Origin: Tomocerus qinae
Lineage: Eukaryota > Arthropoda > Collembola > Entomobryomorpha > Tomoceridae
Length of the DNA: 64,000 nt
Reading direction: 5' to 3'
Assembly (NCBI GenBank): GCA_020055645.1
Contig: CM034548.1
Location: forward strand, 39,796,296-39,860,295
Position numbers and translations under genes: made by a program. Of this stretch, positions 39,092-53,924 are shown in pieces. Under the pieces are notes generated by a model that made no database searches, was not told the origin of the DNA, and saw only the letters and a list, made by a program, of their open reading frames with translations. The stretch's first letter is position 1; each line of letters starts with the position of its first letter.

Positions 39092-41082
39092 GTTTATTCA
39101 GCAAGCAGCGATTTAATTCGTTTTTCTACAATTAAAAAGATTAGATCAAATCAAAATCCACTCTTCATTTTAATTTTGGTCACATAGTGACAAACAAATC
39201 ATAATGATACTTAAAATACCAGTTGACAGTTTCATGCAAAAGAATTGTCACTTTGTCACATATTTTCACAATCACGACTTTTGTATTACTCTCAACGAAA
39301 CAACTAAAGTCCGGTTTAAATGAAAAACTGAATGGATGTCTGAGATCTGTTTGGAAACAAACATATGACATAATAACAATATCTATAAATGATGAATGAA
39401 CATTAAAATCGGAAGTCTTATTAACAATTAAAGAATCAAGATTAATATCAGCTGTCAACATGTACCCACCCAATACTGCTGTTAGTGAAAGAAAACAGTA
39501 ATTAATTAACGAGGTGTGCAATTTATGGGGTAGCAATATGACAGCTGTAGTGCTTACAATTGACAGGCCCCTATTTTTAGCGGATCTAATCAAATAAATG
39601 ATAAATTAACAATAAGAACCTCTTGGCTATGTTGTATGTGGGTTGGGATTTCTGACTGCCCTTCTTTTACCAACCCGTTCTTCGGGGTTTCAGGTGCTAT
39701 TATCCGTCATCCTATTTTGACATATCCTTATTCAGAGAGCGTAAGTGCAGTTGGTTGATCTATATAATTTAAATCTGGTATCTTTGACAATCTTTATAGC
39801 TGATAGTAGCGCAGGAAAAGGAAGATTCTGATTTTGACTATATATAGTATATAGTACTAATCACACATTATATACTATAAATAATATACTAGTATTGCTA
39901 TACACAAACGGAACAAATGAATGCAATGCAGTACGTATAGTCCAAAAGTGTGCAATATTCAATCACATGAACAGGTGTAGGAGGATTACTAGGATTTATT
40001 ACAAACTACACCAACTGCAACGGAGGACCCATCAATCTAAATTTCTTTGGCACAAGAACGCCAACGTGGAGACACCCGACAGTTAGATTCAAAAATTGTT
40101 CACTTAGTTCATTATGACAATACTAGTAGCTCCCACCATACAAGACTCAATTTCGAAAGGTAGGCAGGCGACAGTCATTCGTATTGAATATTGAATTTCG
40201 AAATATTTACTATACCCGTTCGACATTTTGGTTGATTTTCAGATTATGCTAATTAATACTAACACAGAAGGTAGTTATGTAATGTAAAATATGAACATGT
40301 GCATTTTGTTTTTGGGAACACCTTACCACCCGTACATACATAGACAGAAATATAGACACGTAAATTTTTCAAGTCTACGATTATAATATAGAGATTAAGC
40401 AGGGAAAGGCTTCTTACTTAATAGACATTGCCTTATTATCTGTCTTATTGCACAATATAACTTTTGACATAGACACAAAAATAGAATTCTGTTTCACCCA
40501 TTTTAGTAGTTATACCTATACAATAGATAATAGAAACTATAGGTATAAACCACCAGGACCCATACCTAAAAATCGCCAGTAATTGATTGCTACGTCATGT
40601 AACGCTAATATTCATCGCTACACTTTTGTAGTGATTACCATGGATTATTTTGCAATAATGCAGGTTATATATGTATTATGTATATCAATGAACATTTGAA
40701 CACACACGATATAGCGTAGAGACAGACTACAAAAACAAAGCCTATTCTTTCTAAAGGCACTTAATTTATCAATTGTCGTAACTTTCAAACTGTTGACATT
40801 TAATATTTTATAACCATTAACAAATACAATAGTTCTGCAATTAGATAGTCTTAGAATTTAAAAAAAATCAACACTGGTTGAACATATTATAATTTAGTAG
40901 AAATGTTTCAGCTGTAAAAGTTTTAAGTATATCAGGCAATAAGCATACCTAACATAGCCTATTATTACAGACATTAAAACAATGCCTAACTGTTGACTGT
41001 AGAAATTATAAATGGTAGTATCGGAATCGGAAGTTTTTTTAATAGTTTGAAGGCCTGAATTTAGGTAACGGGATCTGTTTAC
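39092..41082. other. Intergenic, upstream of SUDS3
   Basis: Contains the SUDS3 5' UTR and promoter region near 39092-39180. A 138-codon frame on the same strand (39180-39593) has no ATG at its start and no recognised motif, and is not accepted as a gene. The rest is AT-rich with nothing notable. Confidence 0.45.
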
Positions 41083-41348
41083 TCCTCCGTTTTCCCCTAT
41101 CCCCCGTTTCCTCTAAGATGTCACATAACCTTTTTTCCTAACATATTGCCGCCCGTCACTAATTGTGCCTCTTTTCTGACCTAACTTAATAAAAAATGAA
41201 CTGCTTTTTGTTGAAGCCTAACAAGTAGTAAGTTATTTTTTATTAGATTAGTTCACAAATGAGGCACAATTAGTAGCGGGAGGCAACGGATGTTAAGGTA
41301 TGAAATCAATGATGATATGTTATGTGGCACCTTGGAAGAAACGGAGGA
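41083..41348. mobile_element. Foldback / MITE-like element with about 120-bp inverted arms
   Basis: The left arm starting TCCTCCGT at 41083 pairs with ACGGAGGA ending at 41348. Within the arms, TTGCCGCCCGTCACTAATTG followed by TGCCTC matches the reverse complement of GAGGCACAATTAGTAGCGGG followed by AGGCAA, with few mismatches. TCACATAAC and CTTAATAAAAAATGAACT also match. Only about 25 bp separate the arms. There is no coding capacity, which fits a non-autonomous DNA element. Target-site duplication is not clear. Confidence 0.7.
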
Positions 41349-42060
41349 AAGGAAGGAGGAAACAACATCCCACTGCCTAAATTCAACCCTAAGGAATTGA
41401 TCAGTAATAATTGAAATTGTTGGTTGTGACCCCTGTATATTGTTCGAGGCTGGTGTAATATATGTTTTACAGTATAAGTGGAACCTGGTTTAATGTCGGC
41501 TGTCGTACACGTGCTATTTGGATTGGATGAAGCGAATTCGGTCGACAAAAATTTATTTATATAGATAGTGTAGCTGTGTAGTTGTAAAAGATGTGACCAC
41601 TACGTAGACGCAGTAGAAGTCAGATCAGATATTAGATATCGGATCTTGTGTATCTCACCTGCTAGTTGTCTCCTTGTTTATTTAGAAATTCAATACTAAG
41701 ATGGGTTCTGAGCCCGTAAACTGTAATGGGTCTTAAGAGTAAGGAAATTAAAAAATATTTATGATTTTAAAGATGAACATAATGAATGAGCACGTTTACA
41801 TTACAATAATGATCAGATTCACACTCCGCACTCAGTCAATTAGATAGAACTGTAAAGAAAGAAAATGCCATTTAGTTGGAAAAGTGGGAATTGATAAAAT
41901 ACCCCGCCATTCCACCGCCACGGCCACCACTGCTAATGGTTAGGGTAGGGTAGCAAACGAACCTAACCTAAAAAATAAACTAAACCTCTCCGACATAATA
42001 TATTATTTTGTCAACTCCTCCATTTAGTCAAACATAATAAATGTAGTAAGCCAACTGATG

Positions 42061-42077
42061 GAGCCGGCAGCCGGCTC
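42061..42077. repeat. Perfect short palindrome
   Basis: GAGCCGGC A GCCGGCTC is an exact 8-bp inverted repeat around one central base, in otherwise AT-rich sequence. It could be a dimeric protein site or chance. Confidence 0.6.
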
Positions 42078-42439
42078 ACTAATGGATGCTACTGACTACT
42101 ATATCGGTGAGACAAGGCTTTTAAATTATGAATGAGATGAGACTGATGAGACTAATTGCACTAATTACTAAATGGGGAATGATTTATCGGTGATAATAAC
42201 GCAGTTAATTAAATACACATAATTTTAGTCTACATAGGCTTAAATTTTGCGAGAACCTGACATTCCGTTCAAAAGATAATAATGGATCCTTAAAATATTT
42301 TAAATCTAGGGTAATTATATGCTCATTTTAATTTACTGCATTGATATCGTTCAGAGTCTTGTCATGCGTCATCTTCAATCATGTTCTATTTCACCAGTTA
42401 TCTGTTATAAGAGGTGGACGACATACTATAGATAAGATA

Positions 42440-42670
42440 TGCCGTCCAGGGCGCAGGCCGCAAAAACGGGCCTATTGCCAATATTTTCACCAGTAGCCTG
42501 TCCTTTAGAACTTGGCCGTTGGCCTTAGAAAAATTACCTGAAAACAAACATCACAGCTAGGCTAGGGTCATCTCCCTTCAGTCTAAACTTACATAATTTA
42601 AATTTTCCATAATACGGTTCGACTGCCCCCTCCCCTGAAATATTTTCTGGGTGCGGCCTTCGTGTAATAC
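42440..42670. repeat. GC-richer patch resembling the dispersed repeat
   Basis: GGGCGCAGGCCGC and CGGGCCTATTGCC are followed at about 42625 by CCCCCTCCCCTGAAATATT and TGGGTGCGGCC. The C-run followed by GAAAT recalls the start of the 30601 repeat and the C-rich end of the 36620 repeat. Similarity is short, so family membership is tentative. Confidence 0.35.
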
Positions 42671-45600
42671 TTTAAAATAACTTTAAAATCATTGCTCAAT
42701 GGGAGTTTTTGAAACTCAAAGTTTTAATGTCCTGATAAAATGTGTCGAAGATTTATTTGGACGTAATCATAATAATCAAATATATTTAAAATCTAACGGT
42801 TGATAAGGTCGATAAAAGTAACTTTTTTAGTAGAAAATGAGAACTATAGTATTCTAAGCATAGGTTTCATACATGCTTGATTCTGTAGAAAAGATTTTTG
42901 AAAATATTATTGAAACCAGTAAGACTTCGGACTTCAGTTATTGTGAGAGAATTAATTACTTCATTATAATTTATGTGTGTAGTAACTGCCATTAACAATC
43001 CGATAAATATTCCCACATCTATATTATAAGCTTTAGCAGCAACTGATAAATATAGGTGAATAGAATTAAGTGGAACAATTCTCTGTCCACGAGATCAGGA
43101 ATAATGCATGCAGCATGTCATGCCTGACCCAGCATTATAGAAAAAGAAAAGTTGGTAATACTAAGAGACTCTGGTTTATTGAGATAGAAAGAAAAGAGTT
43201 GATGGAGAGACGCTTCTCTGATGCGTTGACATGTCTCTGATGCGCAAGTATATTGAAATATTTATTACTGATTGTTCGTTTTCTAATGCGTAGATATATT
43301 ATGCTATGTATGTGTAGCGTAATGCGCTATACACCATGTTATAATATATATTATTTGATCCTTCCTTCTCAGATTATAATTTGCCATTTTTCTGCTGAAT
43401 ACAATGATATATATAATTTATCTGCCAATAAGAACATTCTTCAATTTCCTATATCTAATTGTAAGTTACTTGCAGCATTTGATGCATGAGCTACCTCATT
43501 TAATTTCTCCAATTCCGCCTTCGAACTTGTCTTGGCTCTATTATTTTCTTCATGTGGAAAATGTGGACTTCCTTTCATTCATGCAAAACTTTAATTATTG
43601 ACAGGTGAGACGAAATGGCTCTGCTTTTGCTTTGAATTAAAATCAGCTTTGAACACAATGCTGTAATAAAAGGACTCTTAGTGTCGAGAGTGTACTACTC
43701 TCTGTAATTTACATACTATTATGTAGGTGAGGACGGAAAAGGCATGGTCGGGGATGTACAGGCGTCTTCTTGAATAGCTTTAAGGGCTGCTTTGGAAAAG
43801 GAGATTGGAACTTCTACAAGTTATTTGCCATATTACCATTAATTTTTGTTGAAACGATCGAATTCTCGACAAGAAGGGATGGAAATATCAAACGTAATTA
43901 CACCTCCTAGATCTGTGGTCTGTGGTGCTATGCACAATACCTGTAATACCAACTGCGTACATATACAAAAAGTGTAATAGGTAGAAAATTATGTCCTACA
44001 CTTGTCAAAATGTGGGAAAAGTGACAGTCAATATCGGTTTTCGTTCACATTATTTATTTACCTACTCAAAACACTCAAAAGAGCTTTTATATTATGTAAT
44101 ATGTAGTGTGTGGCGAAACTACGAAGAAAAATTATATATTCCCCATGCCTACCCATAATATATCCTTCAGTAAGTATTTTGCAAAAGAGCATGCTTGAAA
44201 TCAAATTGGCAAGTTATTAATTTATTCATTTCACTTTTTAAAAAATGGTAGTAATAATTGTAGTTCAATTGAACGATATGTAATAGCAGACTTAGTAAGA
44301 AACTCGACAAAGTTAACAGCTGGAGAAAATATTTAAATGTGTGTGCAGAAAGTCGTTAATGATACCTATTATGAATGGAAATTTGAATGCAAATTTATTG
44401 GCATTTATTAGAGTTAAACGGGAAAAAGTATGTATGAAGATAGGATAATCTCACTCACCTTCTACTCACTACGGTGTATTTTCTTTGAACAGTAGTTTAT
44501 ACTTTATGCAGGTAAACTATAGGATTAGGTACTCAATTTTATCTATTCTAAGGGATGGAAGCTATTAGTGGATAAAGTGGATTATCTATTTCTCAAGTGA
44601 ATGCTATTGTAACACGAGTACCATGAACTTGGTTCAGTACAAGGCTGACACAAATAATATGAGAGAAATTTCTTTTAGGTATATTTATATTATTATGGTG
44701 TGTAAGAAGTGAAGGAATGTTATGCATTATGTATATACTACTACCTAGACATTTAGGTAGTCAATGTTGTAGGTAGTTCATCTGCAGATTATAGTCTGTG
44801 TAATAATGGATTGCTTAAAGAAAACTGTATAAAATATCCCTAATTGTACATGCATGCTAAAAATATGTGTTCACTGAACATGCAAATATAGCACTCGTAA
44901 AATCAGGCATAGAGATCTGTCTGTATTACTACTTTAATGCAACACAAACATTAACCATATGCAACCGTAAGTTAAATACATAATAATAATGTACGTAAGC
45001 ACACAAAAAATAAGACCTCTAGACCACGCATCAAAAGAAAAACACAAATTTCGTAGAAAAGGGAAAAAGTATCTACCTGAGTAGATAGCAGCAAATTATC
45101 AAATTTTTTGTCGCTGATGGAACAATGAGCTAATACTACCTTGGTACATTTAGATTTCAGACTTTTCGATGACGGACATTTGTTTTGTAAGCCACTATTA
45201 TTTGATGGAAAGACAGACCAAGAAGAAATTCTGTGTGAACTCTCATGAATATGTGAACTATTTTATCTCCGAAATGATATTTAAACAGTATATATACAGT
45301 TGGAGTTAATACATACATAGCAGCAGATTAAATCTACTATATAGAAGATATAAATTATAATAAATGTACAGATATAGTTAATAATAATATTAGGTAGTTT
45401 ATTATATATGTATATAACATGGCAAGGAGCATTACGCATAAAGAAAACTCTTTTGAACATCTTTTTTCATCTATCGATAACTTAGCCCGTATCAGTAATA
45501 AGTAGGTTTAGTTCATTTCAGATATACTTCAATGGTTTACTATTCAATAATATAAAGTTGGGCGTAAAGTGATGGATAGATGGAAGTTAACTGAATGTGG

Positions 45601-48600
45601 GAGTTGTCTATAGAACAGATTTAGCTGCAGTTAGAACCGGAGTGTAAAAATGTAATGAAAGCACGAGTCATAATAATGTGAATAGTGCAGGGTGCTTTGG
45701 TAAATACGGAAAATAATTGCAGCTATTTACAACCCAAGAATTACATTCCAATTGTTGATGTCCAATAGAGTTGATTGTTCATAATATCAGAACTAATTGT
45801 AAGTTCATCAGAACTTCCCAAGGCACAGATAGATAAACGAAATCAGATACAGAACAAAAACATAACACAGTTATTTACCAAGAAATGTGGGAAATGGCAC
45901 AAAGCTATAAAAATCAACCTTGTTTGTTAACTGTACCTCTTCATAATGAGTAGAAATACTTATCACTTGGGAATTGTATGAAAATTTAGCTGCATTTCAT
46001 ACTTTCGTGGAAATTACGTATGCTTCTCTATGTCATGCAAAATTTAAAAAAATACAATGGGAAGATGATATCAATGATACCAAAAGATATAGACAGAAGG
46101 CGACGAAGGCTGTTACGAGAGTCCAACTTTGGCTTCCATATTCAAATTAGATAGCTTGCCCATTATTACAAAACAGATAGAAATAAAAAAAAATAGTAGC
46201 ATGATCTTTTATGCACTTAAATTGGTACATGGGAACCAAGAGTTTTGGTTTTAAATTTTTCCACGCTATTCATACATATTATGACAAAACCGCATATAAG
46301 CTACTTCCGAATTAAGTTCAAGTAGATATGATTGCTAAGGCATCTAACCTAGAGTTATAAGAACAGTATTCGAAAAAAATGCCATGTAACTGTAAGTTAG
46401 CTTCCCAAATGTATTTATTTGACTAAAGTACACTATTTATAGGATAAACTAATATAGAAATGCAAAAATGCATAATATATTTGTATTCAGTAGAATGTAA
46501 TAATACACTTACAGTAAATAGTTATGATATCAAACCTATTTGACAGAAGATTGTTTTTGATTGATCATTAACAATTATATGATATTAACTCGTAAGTAGT
46601 AAGTTGTTATTATTATAACTATTACTTACTTAAAGAATAAATCACGGCTAGTCATATCTCATTCAAAGAATGAGTACAGACATGACCAGTTTGACAGACA
46701 GACAAATTGATAGATATTAATGACATTGCCATGAGTATAGAAATACTATTGGAAATTTATATAGAAGTTATTTTTTACATCCTTGGAGTAGTAAGAGTGA
46801 TACAAGTGAAAAAAGTGCTAAAATTGTAATTATAAATACGCATATTCACTAGAATCTTATTGCTACCAGTTTAGTAGCGTAAAAACGTATTTCAATGCGA
46901 TACGAACCTTGACCACAAAAGTTAAGAAATGCAATATTAAAAAACTACCTAACATGGATTACCTAATATCACTTATCAATACGTACAATACATTTGCAGG
47001 GTTATCAAATGAAAATAACTAATCGTACATTTGTTTGATGCCTTAGTGTAAATGCAGTGGCACTACAAAAATGTGCAGGTGATACTAGCATGTAAAATAA
47101 GATTAATTTATGCAAATACATCGTAATTCTAAAACAATGGAATTTGGCGAGCTTTGCAATACATCCGTAGGTATTGGAATTTTCATGTTAAAATCATCGG
47201 TTATGCGAACATACCATTGACATTCATTGGATTATATTTTTAGTAAGGTAGCAAATGAAAAAATGTATAATATTACATAGTATCTACGTGGAATTACTTA
47301 AATGCAAAGAGGTAATAATATTATAATACGTCTAACGAAGTCATAAATGTATGCCATGTGAACACAAGAAAAAAGTTTATGATACAATTGAGAGCTGCAC
47401 TGACTGATCGTGAATCGTATCATGAGGGCAGTGTATCCTGTGTTTGTATAGAATAAATTGTTGGGTGCGTTTCTCGAGTATTCTGCAAGCAATTCTTATC
47501 TATTTTCTCAAGTCTACTAACTGGCAACGGACAGATGTTCTTAAACATGCTTCAATTTATAAATAATAATAACAAGAGAACAATAACTTTATATATATTC
47601 TTAAAGCGTTGAGTGCTGTAGACTATAATTAATCATTAAGGTCTACTATATAACTTTATCTTCTGATAACATTTAAGACCAGTATTTTTGTATATAGGAA
47701 AAGGTGCCTACTAATAATACCGTTTTGCATTCCTGTATGTGGTTAATTGTAAGGTAAAATCAACTCTAGTATGCCAGTGTGCCCTACGACCGTTACACGG
47801 TTCAGATACGATGGCAATGGCAATGTTTACGATGGCGTAAACAGAAACTCAACAAGCAAAAACTATTTTATAAATTATAAACGTGCCCCTATATGGCTAT
47901 ACTACATTTAGTCACTTACCAACTTTACAAATATCCTGAAAATATGTAATACCTATTATTACTAACTTTTTCTATTGCAAAACATCAACCCATACTACAT
48001 AATATGGAAAATTATAATTTTAAATAACATTCTACGCTTTTCTCGAAGATAAAATCCATAATAAATTATTTAAGTAAATGTAAGAAAAAAGGAAAAGCAA
48101 TGCTGATGCACACACACATAATATATTCAATGAACATACTTGAAATGTTGATATCATATTTAATAAGTAAACTCAGGGTGAACATTACCTGGAATTATTA
48201 TAGCAGTAGGTTATCAAAATATCTATAGATACTGGAGCTAACTTAATTTAAGTATCTTCATTTTCCTATTACATGTGTATTTATGTACGCCCCTGTGTTT
48301 CATTTTGCATATTTGTTGGACGACGTAAACACGCGCAGAATTTATAGCAGTTCACATAATTAACCAATAAAAATTCTCTTTAGTGTGCCGACAATTTTAG
48401 TAAGCTAAGGGTCGCAGGAAGAATAATTATTGATATAATTAACAAGGAATAGCATAGCATCGAGTACAATTAATCATGTAATTAATAGCAGTGAGAATGG
48501 ACTAAAATACATACACACAAATGTTATTAATTAATTGTTGGGCAAACGTCCTATTGAGCATAATAATTATCAGTAAATAGAATAATGTAACAAAGTCGTG

Positions 48601-51600
48601 TGCACGACAAAGATTACAACATTTCATACTGCAATTTGAATATTTAAAGGGGAATTAGCTATAATTACAGTTACATTTATTAACTGTAACATGCAATAAA
48701 AAAGAATTTGCTTGCATTACGGCAGCTCTTGCAACGGTCGACATATAAATATTGGATTTTACATTCGCAGCAATATGTATCTGTATAGGCATTTAGATAC
48801 TGACTATCCTATATGTAGAATTGATAAAGGTGATAATGGAAAGTATCATAAAAATAAGGAGACAACAGGCAGCCGATGCTTCTATTTCTGAATGACAGAG
48901 ATTGTATCGCAGAAAAGGTATAAGCAAACTCGGATTTATCTTTGTTGCAATCATGTTTCACATGCAAAGATTACATAGGTATCCACAAATAAGCAGTGAT
49001 AACATGTATACCTTGGGTTGGATTCATATCCTAGAAATGTGTGAGCTAGTCGTTTTTTCAGTTGACTATGTTAGTAGAAGTGATGTAATGGCCACGATGG
49101 TTAACCTGTCTATTCTTCGAGTACGGAGCTTTTGTTTTTCTAAGAGTAGCCGTAATTAGATATTGTGATATTTACTTTTGCGTGGAATTATTATAACATT
49201 GTCGATAGTAGCACTCTATTATTATGACACGATGACTTTATGACACAAACCTCAAGGAAGGCACTTCACAATCAGTCTAGCCTATCGTAATCTAATCTAT
49301 ACGTAAGTATCGTCTTTTGTATCGTAACCAGTCTTTTGTCCCACTATAAACATACAGGTTTTCTTAAATTCACTACTAATTAGCTACCTTCGCCACTTAA
49401 ACATATTATTTCTTTTACATTGAGTAAATTCTAATTTAAGAGATAGGGAATCAAATAATTTAGATTTTTTAAGGTAAATGCAAGGTGATGTAAATAATTG
49501 ACATGTTTTGTAGGACTTGGTAAGAAAATTGGATAACGTTATATTACTTTTAGTTTCTTATGAAGATATAACGTAATTTACAAAACCTTCTCAAGTTTAA
49601 ATAATCTTTATTGCATGAGGATTCTGGAATTAATTTTAAGCAGTACCATTTAGTAAACATTTTCTGTCTATTACTTTTTATCTTTGTTTCAAAAGACAAT
49701 ATGTCACATTTCGGGCATGAAAGCTGCTTGTTGGATTAAGTAAATGCATAAATTACTATTACTCGCTCAGGAAAATTCTTATAGATTAGTTTACCATATA
49801 CAACTAGATAATATAAATTATATAAGAATCTTTAAGCAACTAATCTTTGAGCCATCTGAGTTTTGGCGATGCCTTATTTAACTTGTTATGCCATAGTATT
49901 AGCTAAATATACTATTTTGCGGTCCAACGTACTAATATTAATATTATAGTTCTTATCTTTGGTTGTAAAATAAATATAATCATCAAAAAAAGAAAATAAT
50001 TAAGAGTTAGCTCTGAAGCATTCATCCATGCATAAATTGTAAATATAATTCGAAACAACTTCCAACTACAGTTTCAATTTGCAATGCGTTACATACAGTT
50101 ACAAATCTAAAATGCTACTTCATTACTAAAATCAGCAGAATGTAATTTTGGTAGAGTTTCTTTGTTTACAAAGTGTAAACTATTTTCTGAGGGTGTACTG
50201 AACCTAATGAAGATATCTACACACAAATATTATACTATTGCATATAATTCATACAAGTACATGTATCTCTTATGCACGTTATTAAACACCTACACAATAT
50301 AGTTACTAATGTACAACATTATCTAGTTTGATCTATAGTCTGAACGCGGAACGAAGAGAAATTATAAATTTTAATTGCAAGTGTTTCAAATTAACATCAG
50401 ACGCAAAGTTCTTACAATCACTCCTAATGGCATTGGATATTAAACAGGCAATTTCTCCTTGCTCCTACATTAAACCAAGTCTGCAAACCCTTTCTGTGTT
50501 CTTCAATGAATTTAATAATAATAAGTAGCATAACACTGCAAATCTGTATCAATCTGAAAACTGTAAATATAGATGTGGAGAACCTACGTATCAGCAGATA
50601 TGTATCACTTGTAATTAGCCTATGAACAACCCTTAAGCCAAAAGTTCAATGCAAACGCTCTATAAGGCTGAACTACTATCTTCTACCTATTTATCTGTAA
50701 TCTTATAAAATATGCTATTATTAACAATATTACAGTGCAATTTAAGAATCAATTCTGTTGTAACAGGCCACGATGTCATTATGCCATTTATTTTCCAATA
50801 AAGATAAATGTCTATGTAGTATTGGTACCCGTGCAAATTTATTTTAAATTTTGGTAAGCTCGGCCGCATAAATTTAGTTCATAAAATACTAAAGAAAATT
50901 GTAAATTGCATTTAAATGGTTTTAAATCTAATCATTTTAATGACAGAATTTTAATCCACTTTTTTTGGAGTTCATTAATAAAAGATGGTAGATTCACATA
51001 CAGGTAAATCAAAATTTTATATTAAGCAATGCCTACGCTTATAGACACCTAAATGAAATATATACATCTTTAAATCATCGAAATCTGGACAGAAACAGCA
51101 TCAGCAAAGTGAATGCTTATATATTTCATCTGCAGGCTTAATTGTTTGCCAACAATGGATAATTTGCAATATGAACAATCAGAGGTGAAATGAGTACAAT
51201 CGCCCAATAATAGCCCAAATCAATAGCCTGAGGTTATTGCATTACAATTTCGTTATTTATGATTCTATATTTTTAGGCAGTAGGTATTTTGTTTGTAGCT
51301 AGACGCATAATGTAAGCACCTAAGCATGTCCTTATTTAGTAGGTTGTATGGCATTAGGGTTATTAGAGTGAGTAATAAAAGACATGTCTGCTCATGTCAA
51401 ATTAAATTACAGAGAAATTCAAAGACATTTACTATAAAGATAAAAGGTATTTCAAGATTTTTAGGTTAAACGAATTCACGAAGTCAGAATAGAATGCTCA
51501 ACAAACAAAAATGTTGCTATTGTTAGCATTATTAGCAATATCATACACACGCCTAGTAAGAGCAAACATTGCATGTAAACAAAATACCTACTTAAAGTTG

Positions 51601-53904
51601 TCATTTCTCATTACAATTTAAAAACTCTTTAGTGTAGTTGATAGATGCACTTGCAATATTTAGTTCATAGACTTTGTTAGTATAAACAGAAATGCAACAA
51701 AGTTATCTTGTACCTATCATACTCACTACATTTATATATAGGCTGAGTTGGGAGAAGATTTGTTATGCTTGAGTGTATCATGTCATCTTGTTATCTCTTG
51801 CTCTAATCCGTTTTGGGATTTAATTTTGTGCGAATATTGTTTCGTGTGTAGTTATTGCTAGTCTAATTGTGTTTAGAAATGTAAATTGGGGTAGTTTGTT
51901 GAAAATAGTGTAGCGATAGTGGAGCTGGAGGTAAATGGAAGAAATACAGCCAATATGCATCACTAAATTTTTATAGTGTGCAAAGATTTCACGAGTTTAA
52001 CATAAATAGAAAATAGAAAGGTATGAATGAAATATAAGAAAGCGTTCTCCTTCTTATAGAGTCTCCTATACGTATACACACTTCTGCTGCAGCCAACACA
52101 ACAATCCAACAATTTTCTTAACAACCATCAGCTATTACATTTTAATATAAGAACTTAATAACTTTGGTTCAGTGTGCTGTTTGCCATTAGCACTTGCCTT
52201 ACCTCTATTATTATTTTAGTGCCATAATGCTCAGCCACTTATCTAGGAGCTGGCGCTAAATATTTCATGTACTAGAAGAGAAGATTATTATAGAAAAAAA
52301 GTTAACCACTTTGGGAATTGTTATGTTTTATGTGGCTTTAGCCATCTGTCTCTAAAGTGGAAATGATCTCACTAATTCCTAGTAAGTAGGAGCCATGTCT
52401 ATGTTGATAGTATATTATAAGTAGGCATTAGAATCTTAACTACAGATGTAATATAACAATTCTTTATTGCCGTTTGTCTGCCAACCATCAAAATGATAAA
52501 AATGATTTATTTTTGTTTTTATGTAGGTACCTAAAGAAGAAAAACTAAAATGTCTCTAGATAATCTCCTGTTCCCGTTTCGTTTTCTATTCCTTCAATTT
52601 CTAAAGATGTTTACAACTTACATCGTTAGTCAAAATAACAAACGACTTATTATGTCTGTATAAGCTTAGGTATATAGTCGCTAGTTAATTTCCAAGTTGA
52701 TACCGTATACTAAACCGATGTATCAATAAGTATAGCTATTTATAACTTCTACATTCAGAAATCCATGAAGATTACTTTTCTATAAAGCTATTTATGTTCT
52801 GTAATAAACCAGCACGTATTTACAACCATTGCAATGATAAAAATAAATATGGTCGAGTTTAGGTACGATAATGCAGTGTGAGTGTGTATAATTAAAAGGT
52901 GTAAAAGTTTTTATTTTGTCCCAGCAGGGAATTGAGTTACGCTGCACTTTAAACAGTTACGATACTTTTCCTTTTTCCACACTGCTGGCAAAAATGGAAA
53001 AAATGTAAATACATTTTACATGCTCAGATGCAACACTTAATTTGGTAGAAGAAGCCAAAATCAAATGTTTCTCATTCGTGTTGTAAACTTTTTATGTCGT
53101 AGAGAAAGATAGTTCTTTTTATTAATGAATTGTCAGAGAAATATTTTGTAGCTGTTTTACAGATTAGGAAGTATTTTCAATTAAGACAAACAACGTGTAG
53201 ATTTGTAATTGTGCTACTATTAAGTATATTTTTGATGTTGAGGATATTCTATATACTGAGTTTACTATTTATTGCATTCAATTACCATTTCATTGGTACT
53301 GATTAGCGATTAGTGTACATTTCATGCATTGCACAATAAACATGTACAATTGGAATATATATGTTAAGACAAGTGTGCATTGCTATCTGAGTTGTACTTT
53401 TATTAGTGCATTCAGAATTAGAAATACAATGTATTCTTGTACCGATATAAGTTTTTGTATCGTATTAATTTCCTTGGTTTTATCAATAAGTTGAATCCAA
53501 TTACTTTTATTAGCTCAGCCGTAAACCTTTAAAATTAATCATGTAGAGTTCCCTATAACAAAGTATATTGCGCAAAAACAAAAACGATAATTTGACCATA
53601 TAAAGATATATCATATAGAAAGAGCATTAATACCATTTTTAATGAATTAACTATATTAGTATGATGCCCATATCCGATTACACTGCATGAACAGTATAAA
53701 GTTGCAAAACAATATTGCAACGAAGATCGTCCAAGTTTAGTAGGAGTTTCTTGAGAGATGCAATTCAAATTGTGCCTGGGTTATGAATATTATGCACGTT
53801 AATTATTATGATCTATCAATATACATAAAAATGCAATCCAAGACGCGGCGGTGTACATGTAGACAATAAAGCACATGTTAAATTACAGAAAGTTGTGTAA
53901 ATGC

Positions 53905-53924
53905 AATAATAATAATAATAATAA
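53905..53924. repeat. (AAT)n microsatellite
   Basis: An uninterrupted AAT trinucleotide run in gene-free DNA. Confidence 0.85.

Noticed and set aside
39180..39593. 138-codon minus-strand frame just upstream of SUDS3
   Set aside because: The frame has no ATG at its start and no recognisable motif or domain. A frame of this length is roughly at chance expectation for 64 kb of AT-rich sequence on both strands.
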